A DNA stretch of 64,000 nucleotides from Deltaproteobacteria bacterium (GTDB lineage Bacteria; Desulfobacterota; GWC2-55-46): contig JACOUO010000011.1 in assembly GCA_016177845.1 (NCBI GenBank), forward strand, positions 440,326 to 504,325, written 5' to 3'. Of the stretch, positions 19,086 through 27,842 are shown one piece after another. The translations under genes were made by a program, and so were the position numbers. The notes under the pieces were generated by a model that did not search any database, had not been told where the DNA came from, and saw nothing but the letters and a program-made list of their open reading frames with translations. How positions within the stretch are numbered: position 1 is the first letter of the stretch; every line of letters begins with the position of its first letter.

Positions 19086-20628
19086 TATCTTTTCCTTTCA
19101 GAATATCGCATTCCAGAAAAGCGTCAACCACTATCGGGTCAAACTGCGTTCCCCTGCATCTGTGTATTTCGTCCCTTGCGACATCAAAGCTTAAGGCTTG
19201 CCTGTAGGGCCTTGAAGAGGTCATGGCGTCAAAGGTATCAGCTACGCTGAATATCCTCGCGACCTCCGGTATGTCTGTCCCCGCAAGCCCGTTTGGATAG
19301 CCCTGCCCGTCCCATCTTTCATGATGATAAAGGACAACGGCCTTTTCTGATGTCAGGAGATTCAGAGGCCTCAATATCTCCTCTCCCCGTACCACATGGG
19401 ACTTCATTATCTCTCTTTCATCAATGGTAAAGCTGCCTTTTTTAAGGAGTATTTCATCCCTGACCCCTATTTTGCCGATGTCGTGAAGCGGCCCGGCAAA
19501 ACTTATGCTGTCAATCACATCCTGCCTGCAGTTGAGGCTCTTCGCAATATGAAGCGCATACTGCGTGACCCTGTTGGAATGGTCCTTTGTATAAGTGTCC
19601 CTTGCGTCAAGGGCGTTAATGAGCGAATTCAGAGCCCCTATGATACTTGAAAAGATGTTCTCTGATAAAGCAATATTTTCAAGCTTCAGGGATGCCTTGG
19701 CAGTAAGGTTGAGCAGAAGCGTAAGCGCGTCATTGGTAAGCTCTGCCCCGCCCTCTTTTCCGGCAAGGCCGAGCAGCACCACTACCTCCCGGTTTATCAC
19801 CATCGGGGCAAGCAGAAGAGGTTTTCTTTTATTCGGGCCGCCTGTTGAGATAAGTTCGCCTACATGGTCATTTTCGACAAGGGAATACGAATAACACCTG
19901 TTCTTTATGACGCTTTGAAACGGCTCTTGATCGAGCAGAAATCTTTTTCCGAGCACTGAGTTGCCTTCATAGCCGGAAGCCGCCTGTATTACAAGCTCTT
20001 TATTGCTGCCCTCGACCACCATGATGAAAGACTTATCCGAATCAGCGATTATCTGGGCTATATCCATAGTCTTTCTGAATATATCCTCTTTCTCATTTAC
20101 TTCATCAAGGGATTCGCTGATGGTATGCAGTATTGAAAGCTCTTTTATCTTATCCTCAAGCCTTCTCCTTGCTATCTCCGGCAGGTTGCCGATTGCCCTT
20201 ATCTTTGCGCCTGCGGCTGTCCTGTTGGCGTTTGCCACCTTTGACTCTGACACAGCTTTCCTGACAGTCACTTCAAGTTCCTCTGCCTTGAAAGGCTTGG
20301 CAAGGAAATCAACAGCGCCTATCTTCATTGCTTCAACGGCAAGATCAATCGAAGGATATCCGGTTATGATTATAAAAGGGACTTCCGGGGCGTTCTCCTT
20401 GGCCTGCTGGAGAAAGTCCATGCCGCTGAGCCCGGGCATATTAATATCGGCAAGCACGACATCGTAAAACCCGTTCCTCAGGGCCTCAACACCTTTCTCG
20501 GCGTTATCAAAGGCATCTACATCCCACCCGCGCCTGGAAAGTATCTCGGCTACTGCCTCTCTTACGGAATCATCATCGTCCACAAGCATTATCTTGATTC
20601 TGTCAATCGAAGTAGCTGCAGCCTGCAA
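19078..20628 (-). CDS. response regulator with GAF-like and HD-GYP domains
   Basis: REC domain (MLVDDDDSVREAV); HSNRVTQYALHIA...GPLHDIGKIGVRDEIL...YHHERWDGQGYPNGLAG. Confidence 0.9.
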   Translation of the reverse strand: MQAAATSIDRIKIMLVDDDDSVREAVAEILSRRGWDVDAFDNAEKGVEALRNGFYDVVLADINMPGLSGMDFLQQAKENAPEVPFIIITGYPSIDLAVEAMKIGAVDFLAKPFKAEELEVTVRKAVSESKVANANRTAAGAKIRAIGNLPEIARRRLEDKIKELSILHTISESLDEVNEKEDIFRKTMDIAQIIADSDKSFIMVVEGSNKELVIQAASGYEGNSVLGKRFLLDQEPFQSVIKNRCYSYSLVENDHVGELISTGGPNKRKPLLLAPMVINREVVVLLGLAGKEGGAELTNDALTLLLNLTAKASLKLENIALSENIFSSIIGALNSLINALDARDTYTKDHSNRVTQYALHIAKSLNCRQDVIDSISFAGPLHDIGKIGVRDEILLKKGSFTIDEREIMKSHVVRGEEILRPLNLLTSEKAVVLYHHERWDGQGYPNGLAGTDIPEVARIFSVADTFDAMTSSRPYRQALSFDVARDEIHRCRGTQFDPIVVDAFLECDILKGKDNG

Positions 20629-20664
20629 TGTAATTCTCCTGTATTATAAAAGGTTAGTGACAGA

Positions 20665-21285
20665 TCAGGATTTGGGGGTGATCTTATCCCTTGAAAACCT
20701 GTCGGCTTCTTTCAGGTATTCCTGTTTCTTCAACGGGTTGGGCGTATCTTTTTCAATGTATTCCAAGCCGCTCGTGCCGTTGGCGTTCTCAACCCCTGCT
20801 ATTATTCCAGGGCCTGTTGACTGGGCAAGCATGTCCTTTAAAGCCGCAATTTCACCGTACGCCGCCCTAAGCTCATCGAGCAGGGCCTTGTTCTGTGATG
20901 TAAGCCTGAGCCGCTCGCATGCGTTCTTAATGACTACCATGAGTTCATCAAGCCTGAAGGGCTTTGCTATGTAATCATAAGCCCCCGCCTCGATTGCCTT
21001 GACAGCGGTCTCAATGGTCGCGTATCCGGTGATAATTATAACGAGTATCTCCTTATCAAGTTCCTTTATCTTCTGGAGGAGCGAAAGCCCGTCCATGCCC
21101 GGCATCATCAGGTCAGTGATGACGATATCGTACCTGTCCATCCTGAGCTTTCTGAGCGCCTCATCCCCTTCCTTTGCCACCGAGACAAAGTACCCCCAGT
21201 TCCTTACAGCTTCTGTCAGAAGCTCCCTAAGGTCCATATCATCATCGGTTATAAGAATCCTGAAATTCTCCGGCATGACACGCAA
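20665..21285 (-). CDS. response regulator (REC) protein
   Basis: RILITDDDMDLRELL...DIVITDLMMPGMDGLSLL...YIAKPFRLDEL. Confidence 0.85.
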   Translation of the reverse strand: MRVMPENFRILITDDDMDLRELLTEAVRNWGYFVSVAKEGDEALRKLRMDRYDIVITDLMMPGMDGLSLLQKIKELDKEILVIIITGYATIETAVKAIEAGAYDYIAKPFRLDELMVVIKNACERLRLTSQNKALLDELRAAYGEIAALKDMLAQSTGPGIIAGVENANGTSGLEYIEKDTPNPLKKQEYLKEADRFSRDKITPKS

Positions 21286-21362
21286 GCCTCACAAATTCAA
21301 AATAAGAAGAAATTATTCTAATATCATTATAGGAACATCATACAATTGCGGGAATACGGCTG

Positions 21363-21563
21363 TCAATAAGGCTTTTTAGAAACATTCCGTTCAGAAATGC
21401 TTGCCATTACCTGGCCCAGAATGTGTCTTTTTTTGCCCTCATCGGATATGCTGACCATATCGTTGCCACAGCTGCCCTTCTCCATCCCCAAACTTCCCAC
21501 CCTCTTTACCGTCCTGTCAGATGCTGCGAAATTCTGCGCGATAACCGGATTAATCTTGACCAT
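21363..21563 (-). CDS. small flagellar-regulon protein, FlgM-like motif
   Basis: 66 aa, DMVSISDEGKKRHILGQVMASI resembles FlgM DxVxIS-; preceded by sigma-28-like promoter. Confidence 0.45.
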   Translation of the reverse strand: MVKINPVIAQNFAASDRTVKRVGSLGMEKGSCGNDMVSISDEGKKRHILGQVMASISERNVSKKPY

Positions 21564-21602
21564 GGCTCTGACCTCCGATTTTTTTATTATCCGACATCTT
21601 AT

Positions 21603-21630
21603 TTATCGTCATTTTTCTTCTGTGACTTTA
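21603..21630 (-). promoter_or_regulatory. candidate sigma-28 promoter
   Basis: TAAAGTCA-N12-GACGATAA upstream of the 66-aa ORF. Confidence 0.5.
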
Positions 21631-21742
21631 GTCTTTTTTCGGGCTTGGGTGAAGTTTTTTTAAGATGCCGGCTGCCGCGGCGAAGGGATGAAAAATAAGC
21701 GGAAATTGAAGGACAATTTATACTGTAAAAACGGAAAAACAG

Positions 21743-22057
21743 CTATTTTGCGCTGTATGCCTTTATAGCCCTGCCATTATCCTTTACCTGCCTCAGTTTA
21801 TGCTTTATGCCGCACATCCGGCCCTGAAGCGCATCGGACATGGCGTTATCCCTTTCTATGATCTCATTTACTATCTCTTTTACCGAGTCGTCTTTTACAT
21901 CGCTGTTTAAGGACTTCAACTCATCGAAAAGGCCATCCCGTTCAGCCTGGCACCTCAGGACATCTTCCAGCATGTTCTCCTCGATAAAGCCCGCCTGAAG
22001 CTTTGATATCTCAAGGACTCTCCTGAGTATTTCCGTCTGTCTTGTCTCAGATCCCAT
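21743..22057 (-). CDS. FliT/FlgN-like flagellar chaperone (putative)
   Basis: Small helical protein directly after fliS. Confidence 0.45.
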   Translation of the reverse strand: MGSETRQTEILRRVLEISKLQAGFIEENMLEDVLRCQAERDGLFDELKSLNSDVKDDSVKEIVNEIIERDNAMSDALQGRMCGIKHKLRQVKDNGRAIKAYSAK

Positions 22058-22457
22058 AGCTCACGCTCTTTGCCGGGTGCTCGCTGTTTGAGGCCCTTTC
22101 AGTCGCGATGGCTTCCCAGCCTGATTTAAGTTCCGCGATAACCTTAGACACCGAATCTATCAAAGCAGGTTCATTCCTGAGATTGGCAAGCGTAAGCTGC
22201 TGAGTGGAAAAGTCATAGAGCCTCGCAAGGTTCCGTGCGACTTCCCCGCCCTGCTCCATATTCAGGGATGTGCTTAATTCAGTGATTATCGCAAGCGACT
22301 TGTTGATATTGGTGTTCCTGCCGCTTATATCACTTCCTGACATGGCCAGCTGGGCGCATTTATTGAACCTTAATATCCCGTCATAGAGCATTATTATCAG
22401 GCGCACTCCATCGGCTGTCATTACCTGTATTTTCTGATACTGATTGACCCTGTTCAT
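22047..22457 (-). CDS. fliS: flagellar export chaperone FliS
   Basis: YQKIQVMTADGVRLIIMLYDGILRFNKCA; adjacent to fliD. Confidence 0.9.
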   Translation of the reverse strand: MNRVNQYQKIQVMTADGVRLIIMLYDGILRFNKCAQLAMSGSDISGRNTNINKSLAIITELSTSLNMEQGGEVARNLARLYDFSTQQLTLANLRNEPALIDSVSKVIAELKSGWEAIATERASNSEHPAKSVSYGI

Positions 22458-22467
22458 TTATCCGCTC

Positions 22468-23808
22468 CTATAATCCCATAAGGAAATTGCTCTGGCTTTT
22501 AATTGTCGCGAGCATTGTCTCCAGCCCCATGAACTGAGACCTAAGCTGTTCTTCATAAGCGCTTATCGCGGTCTCTTTATTCAGGACATCCTCGTCAATC
22601 CTGTCTATGTTCTTATTTAGGCCGTCCTGCCTGCTCTTTATCCTGCCGTCCACAGCATCATCTATGCTGTTGGCCATGTCGGAGATAAGCCCGCCAAAAC
22701 CCTTTATTCCGCCGGTAGCGGTATTATCCGCGAAAAGATTTACCACAGCATCAAAATTATTAGTCAGCGCTTCGGTAAGCTTTGTGGAATCAACCGTAAA
22801 GTTGCCGTCCGAATCGCTTGTGACGCCTGCATGCAAAAGCCTGTTCATCGTGTCAGGCAGGCCTGACACCGCAGAGGTCATTGTCCTTCTCAGGTCGTCA
22901 TTTATGCTCCTTGCGACTGAATCGCCGAATAAAGCACCCGCGACCTTGAGGTCAGTATCATACCTGTTATTGGTCTTTATGTGGGTTAAGATACCATTAT
23001 ACTTTTCGGTCAAAGCCGTGATCTTGTTTGTTATCTCGGCAGTATCCCTGTCAACCGAAAGGGTAAAAGTTTTTGTGTTGTCCGCGCTCTTAAGGTCAAG
23101 CGTGACTCCGGTCAGTATGTCTGATACGCTATTGGATGACCTTGTATATGTCATTCCGTCAACCGTAAGCGAAGCGTCCTGCGCTGCCTGCAGCGTAGTT
23201 GAGAATGCAAGGCTCGTGTCATTCTGAGTGATTGCCACAGAGTTCGCCGTGCCTGTTGAATCGCTCTTTAAGATAAGCCTGTACGGGTTTGGCCCGGAGC
23301 CGTCATTTGCGATTGTCGCGGTCACGCCTGCCTTCAGGGCGTTTATCGAGTCCTTAAGGCCTGTAAGAGTGGTTGTAGCGTCAACGCTTACGGTCTGCAC
23401 TGCGCCTGTGCCAAGCTGAAAACTGAAAGAGCCAGGACCAGCCGCAATCGTGGATGTATCCAAAGCGACACCGTCAGCCGCTATCTGGTGTGATTTTGCC
23501 AGCGCGCTTATTTTTATGTCGTACTTGCCCGTTGTTGCGGTTGAGGTAGTGGTGGCGCCCATCATGGCGCTGTCGCTTACGGAAGACTTGAATACTTTAA
23601 AGCTGGAGGCGGTTTTGAGGTCCTCAGCCGCGGTCTTAAGGTCCTGCACCCTTGTGCTTAAGCTGCTGTAGACGGAATTGGCCCTCTCCAAGGTGCTCTT
23701 CTCAGTGTTTAGCTGGTTAATGGACTGCCTTCTTGCGCCCACAAGCTGCGATATAAGGGTCTGGTAGTCGATATTGCTGACAACGCCTGAAGTAGCTGAA
23801 ATGCTCAT
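22468..23808 (-). CDS. fliD: flagellar filament cap FliD
   Basis: GVVSNIDYQTLISQLVGARRQSINQLN... and C-terminal YEEQLRSQFMGLETMLATIKSQSNFL. Confidence 0.93.
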   Translation of the reverse strand: MSISATSGVVSNIDYQTLISQLVGARRQSINQLNTEKSTLERANSVYSSLSTRVQDLKTAAEDLKTASSFKVFKSSVSDSAMMGATTTSTATTGKYDIKISALAKSHQIAADGVALDTSTIAAGPGSFSFQLGTGAVQTVSVDATTTLTGLKDSINALKAGVTATIANDGSGPNPYRLILKSDSTGTANSVAITQNDTSLAFSTTLQAAQDASLTVDGMTYTRSSNSVSDILTGVTLDLKSADNTKTFTLSVDRDTAEITNKITALTEKYNGILTHIKTNNRYDTDLKVAGALFGDSVARSINDDLRRTMTSAVSGLPDTMNRLLHAGVTSDSDGNFTVDSTKLTEALTNNFDAVVNLFADNTATGGIKGFGGLISDMANSIDDAVDGRIKSRQDGLNKNIDRIDEDVLNKETAISAYEEQLRSQFMGLETMLATIKSQSNFLMGL

Positions 23809-23854
23809 GGCAGACTCTCCTTAATTCTAAAAAACGCCTTCTTTATAAGTAATG

Positions 23855-24217
23855 TTATGTTTCCGCATCGTAGAGCACTCCGATAAGCTCTTTCATCCTT
23901 GACCTTATCGCCAGAAGCTCTTCGGAAGGTATCTGTCTTATTATTTCCTTTGTTTCCGGGTCAATAATCTTTATTACAAGGTCTTTGGTGTCTTTATCTA
24001 CCTCGAACCTCAGTTCCGTATTAAGCCTCTTAAGCTGTATCTGCACTTCTGAGGCAACCCCTTCAATATCTTTTGGCGTTTCGTCCTTTTTCTCTTCCCC
24101 GCTATCCTTAAAAAAATTTACCCGCTCCTCGACTTCCTTATGCCCCTGTCTGGTATTGGAATTTTCAGGGAAAGCTGTCGCAGTGCGGGTTGTATCATGT
24201 ACAATTTCGATGCTCAT
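23855..24217 (-). CDS. flaG: FlaG family protein
   Basis: LNTELRFEVDKDTKDLVIKIIDPETKEIIRQIPSEELLAIRSRMKE. Confidence 0.9.
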   Translation of the reverse strand: MSIEIVHDTTRTATAFPENSNTRQGHKEVEERVNFFKDSGEEKKDETPKDIEGVASEVQIQLKRLNTELRFEVDKDTKDLVIKIIDPETKEIIRQIPSEELLAIRSRMKELIGVLYDAET

Positions 24218-24234
24218 AAAGCCTCCATGGATTC

Positions 24235-24258
24235 GGCGGGGAGAGCTTTCTCCCCGCC
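24235..24258 (-). other. stable hairpin between fliC and flaG
   Basis: Perfect 10-bp inverted repeat GGCGGGGAGA-N4-TCTCCCCGCC; no U tract. Confidence 0.6.
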
Positions 24259-24287
24259 TTCTCCTTTAAGCCCAAAATTACCTGAAA

Positions 24288-25118
24288 CTACCTGAGTAAT
24301 GAAAGCGCGTTCTGGGGCAGTGTGTTTGCCTGTGCAAGGACAGATGTACCGGCCTGTACCATTATCTGGTTCTTTGTGTACTGGGCTGTTTCATATGCGA
24401 AGTCCGCATCCCTGATCCTTGATTCCGCTGCCTGGTAGTTTGTAAATGTTACCTGGAGGTTGCTGAGAGCCGATGAAAGCCTGTTTGTTGAAGCGCCGTA
24501 GATAGCTCTTGCGTCATTGATTGTCTTTAAAGCTGAGCTGATTGAATCAAGTGCGCTCAGGGCGCCATCCTGTGTTGCAAGTATGCCTGCTGAGAGATTG
24601 AGTCCATTGGAGCCGGTTGTGAGGACCTTAAGTGTTACCGCAAGCTGGTCATTGCTGGTGTTTTTGAACCCGATGTACATTGTAAGGGTTGCAGTGTCAC
24701 CGTTGTTGAGTTTGTAACCGCCGAATTCTGTCGTATTGGAGATCCTGTCGATTTCGTTCTTCAGCTTGTCAAACTCATCGCTGTAATATGACCTGTTTGT
24801 GGAGTCAAGTGTGCCCTGTGCGGAGCTGGCTGCCAACTCGCCCATTCTTGTTACGATGTTTGTGATCTGCTCTGCGGCCTTGTCGCTGATCTCCATTGCT
24901 GAAATGCCGTCGTTGATGTTCCTCATTGAAGCCTGGATCATCCTTGACTGGCCCTTAAGCTGGTCTGCCCTGCCGAGGCCTGCGGCATCGTCAGCTGAGC
25001 TGTTTACCCTGTAGCCTGATGAAAGTCTCTGTACGCTGGTCTTAAGGTTGCTGTTTGATGTTGAAAGATTCTGCTGTGCGACCAATGAAGCGATATTTGT
25101 GTTGATTGTTGATGACAT
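24288..25118 (-). CDS. fliC: flagellin (276 aa from MSSTINTN)
   Basis: INTNIASLVAQQNLSTSNSNLKTSVQRLSSGYRVNSSADDAAGL and C-terminal LAQANTLPQNALSLLR; GGAGGG RBS supports the 25118 start, not track 25151. Confidence 0.95.
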   Translation of the reverse strand: MSSTINTNIASLVAQQNLSTSNSNLKTSVQRLSSGYRVNSSADDAAGLGRADQLKGQSRMIQASMRNINDGISAMEISDKAAEQITNIVTRMGELAASSAQGTLDSTNRSYYSDEFDKLKNEIDRISNTTEFGGYKLNNGDTATLTMYIGFKNTSNDQLAVTLKVLTTGSNGLNLSAGILATQDGALSALDSISSALKTINDARAIYGASTNRLSSALSNLQVTFTNYQAAESRIRDADFAYETAQYTKNQIMVQAGTSVLAQANTLPQNALSLLR

Positions 25119-25125
25119 GTGTGTA

Positions 25126-25159
25126 CCCTCCGTAGTGTTTTTATTCGGCATCCTTGCCG
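25126..25159 (-). promoter_or_regulatory. candidate CsrA-binding leader of fliC
   Basis: Hairpin CGGCA-AGGA-TGCCG (25146-25159) with GGA in the loop, plus GGA in the Shine-Dalgarno CGGAGGG (25126-25132). Confidence 0.55.
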
Positions 25160-25239
25160 TTTTTTTTGAAGCATTCGGAAGCGGCCTTCGAGTGTCCTAC
25201 CTCCTTTTCGGCCCGATTAACCTCAGCCTCTTAATTTAT

Positions 25240-25266
25240 TTATCGGTAAGCGTTTTAGAAACTTTA
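25240..25266 (-). promoter_or_regulatory. sigma-28 promoter of fliC
   Basis: TAAAGTTT-N11-ACCGATAA, near-perfect FliA consensus. Confidence 0.85.
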
Positions 25267-25274
25267 ATAAAATT

Positions 25275-25871
25275 TCAAACCCCCTTGTGAAATACTTTTT
25301 CCTCAATCTCCTCTATAAGTGGATGGAGCTCATATTCGAGGATATCGGCGGCAAGGACAGCGTCCCCTGAATCCTTTGCGTTCTTTAAAGCCTCCATGTT
25401 CTTTAGAAGCGGCTGATAGAATACACCCGGATTTTCCTTAAACAGATCAATGCCATACCTTCCGCCTCCCTGTGTCAGGGCGTCAAGGGTCTTTACAACC
25501 TCTATCAGACCCTCAAATATCGGGGAAAGCTCTGTGTCTCCAATGTTGCCTATTCTTAAATCCCTTACGCAAACTGTAATGTTACTTTTAATGACCCTTA
25601 GATATTCCTGAACAATATCAATGCCTTCAAGGGCAATTGCGTCAACTGAGGCGGTATTGAGCTTGAAATCTCCATGGCTTGAGACCGGTTTTTTCAAAAA
25701 CAGGCTTTCCCTCCAGTTATCAAGCTTCTCTCCGTCAACCCATAGCTCGAGCACAAACCTTCTATGCCGGATAAGCTCGCTTTCGAGTGATACAATAAGC
25801 TCGCCTATGGTCAAGTTCTTTCCTGAATCCTCGAAATCGATCTTTGAGCCGTCAAGATATACTTCAGGCAT
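25275..25871 (-). CDS. hypothetical protein between maf and fliC
   Basis: Intact 198-aa ORF in a flagellar operon context. Confidence 0.6.
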   Translation of the reverse strand: MPEVYLDGSKIDFEDSGKNLTIGELIVSLESELIRHRRFVLELWVDGEKLDNWRESLFLKKPVSSHGDFKLNTASVDAIALEGIDIVQEYLRVIKSNITVCVRDLRIGNIGDTELSPIFEGLIEVVKTLDALTQGGGRYGIDLFKENPGVFYQPLLKNMEALKNAKDSGDAVLAADILEYELHPLIEEIEEKVFHKGV

Positions 25872-25900
25872 AAAATTCTCCTTATTATTTTAATTCATAG

Positions 25901-27838
25901 CTACTGAATTGCAGGCGTCCACGCGATGTCAAACTTCTTCTCAACCGATGAGCATGTCTTTTCAAGATGACTATCGAGCATGCTCAAGATGTTATCAAGT
26001 ATCGGTATAAACCTTCTGCACATCTCATCCATGCGCGTATAAGACGCCTCTATTGAGCCAAGTTCCCTGCCGAACCTCTCAGTCGAATCACAGGCTTGCT
26101 CCTCACGATGGAATTCCTTAAGCTCGCTTGTGGTGGCTATAAGAGTCTCCCAAAGAAAAGAGGCTCCCTGCGCCTCTTCGAGAAGGCTTTCCACCATACG
26201 GCCTATCCTTCCGACACTTTTTACAAGTATTGGAGTATTGCCGTTTTTATTGAATTCCCTTTTCGCCTCTTTTACCTCTTTTAATATCCTTATCGCTGTC
26301 TTATCAATGCCCTTTAGAGAGACCAGCATCCTTGAGAACGAATCATATAGAGCCCTGTAGTCAACAGGCTGCCTGCTTTTTACAGCCTCTTCCATTATCT
26401 CATCAATATTGAACTCGCCCCTGAAATCCCTGGCAATGGCCTCTTTGAGAGTTATATGCTCCATGCCTTCTATGTAAGCGCCGCCCTCTGTAGCGTTTAT
26501 CACGCTTATCGGCAACCCTGTCTTTTTCAGGAACACCATGTAGTTCTCAAACCACTGATGGAATGTGGCCCAGTCGAATTTACTCGGCACGAGACCGCCG
26601 TTTAGGCCCTTGAGCCATTGCAGGTTAAACCTGCTCCTGGCCTTATCCTTAAGCGTTACATAATCCTCTTCAATGATTACCTCGCCCTTCTCCTTGTCTA
26701 TCCTTACATTCTGCGCGATATAGACGCCTCCCGGAGCATGGGTCTCATTCTCCCCAAAGCACAGGTCCTGCCCGATGAATACTATCGGGCTGCATCCGAA
26801 CATCACTCCCATGTCAAGGGCAGCAGTCGTAACGCTTCCGCCTATTGCCGGGAAGTAGTTACTACCCCAGTGTTTTCCATGCTCAAGGCTTAAGTTTATA
26901 TACGGATTAAAGAAGATGAATTTATCTTTGACTTCCCTTGTAAACATGCCGGGGTGGGATATCTCGGCCAGGATAAGCCTTGTGTTCTTATCCTCTTCGC
27001 CGTATGTAAAATACTCAGGCAGGTCAACCTTTTCGGAGGCGATTATAAAATCAGGCACAACACCGTACTTAAGAAGAGGCTTGTAAGCAGTGATTGCAGC
27101 AACTATAACGGCCTTGCCCTTAAGGTCTTTAAGCAGATGCGCGTTCTTCTTTAACGAAGGGCCCGCGCCTGCGATTATCATGGGCTTGCCCTTGAATTTA
27201 TCTTTCAATGTATCAACAGGCGAATACTGCGGAAAATAATTGAGGTTCTCAAAATAATTCTCTATCCATTTAAGCCTTGAATCGATATCTGTCTTAAGAC
27301 CGACCTTGTTTGTCATGTGCGCGTTATTGACCCTGTTGTTGAAATCCTGCAATTGCTGCGCGAACGCAACTTTATAAGGAGCAGGGCTATAACAAAGCAG
27401 GTTCTCCATCGGGTCTATCCCGCACCTGATGATATCTATAGCAGATGCTATCGAATCAAACAGATAGACCTTCTCACGGGAAAGGATATCCGACAGATCG
27501 ATTTTCTCAAGCACCCCTCTCAGTATCTCTATCGAAGGCTCGTAAACTATTGCACTATCCTTTTTTCCGCAGGCCAACGCCCTTAAAATATATCCGCACC
27601 CAAGGCCGAAAAGGATGACCCAGTCTGATTTTCTTGAAAGTATCTCTTCTGCCTGCACCTTTGCTTCCTTAATGGGGTCATAGCGGCTGTGGAAGTACTT
27701 ATCATCAATCTTAAAGGTCCAATCCCCTGACCTGGTCTCTTCAAGATGAACAGGCACTGTGCTGAATGCGAGCAGCCTTTCAGCAAGTTCCTTGTTCTTA
27801 AGGCTCAGCGCTTTGCAATTTCTCTCAAGAATATTCAT
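25901..27838 (-). CDS. maf: motility accessory factor (Maf, DUF115/MptE-like) glycosyltransferase
   Basis: KPMIIAGAGPSLKKNAHLLKDLKGKAVIVAAITAYKPLLKYGVVPDFIIASEK...FIGQDLCF. Confidence 0.85.
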   Translation of the reverse strand: MNILERNCKALSLKNKELAERLLAFSTVPVHLEETRSGDWTFKIDDKYFHSRYDPIKEAKVQAEEILSRKSDWVILFGLGCGYILRALACGKKDSAIVYEPSIEILRGVLEKIDLSDILSREKVYLFDSIASAIDIIRCGIDPMENLLCYSPAPYKVAFAQQLQDFNNRVNNAHMTNKVGLKTDIDSRLKWIENYFENLNYFPQYSPVDTLKDKFKGKPMIIAGAGPSLKKNAHLLKDLKGKAVIVAAITAYKPLLKYGVVPDFIIASEKVDLPEYFTYGEEDKNTRLILAEISHPGMFTREVKDKFIFFNPYINLSLEHGKHWGSNYFPAIGGSVTTAALDMGVMFGCSPIVFIGQDLCFGENETHAPGGVYIAQNVRIDKEKGEVIIEEDYVTLKDKARSRFNLQWLKGLNGGLVPSKFDWATFHQWFENYMVFLKKTGLPISVINATEGGAYIEGMEHITLKEAIARDFRGEFNIDEIMEEAVKSRQPVDYRALYDSFSRMLVSLKGIDKTAIRILKEVKEAKREFNKNGNTPILVKSVGRIGRMVESLLEEAQGASFLWETLIATTSELKEFHREEQACDSTERFGRELGSIEASYTRMDEMCRRFIPILDNILSMLDSHLEKTCSSVEKKFDIAWTPAIQ

Positions 27839-27842
27839 GCCC

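Noticed and set aside
21363-21365. UGA at the end of the 66-aa ORF as another Sec codon
   Set aside because: Readthrough gives QPYSRNCMMFL*, no domain continuation and no SECIS-like hairpin.
22607-23227. 206-aa plus-strand ORF antisense to fliD
   Set aside because: No recognisable domain; fliD on the opposite strand is unambiguous.
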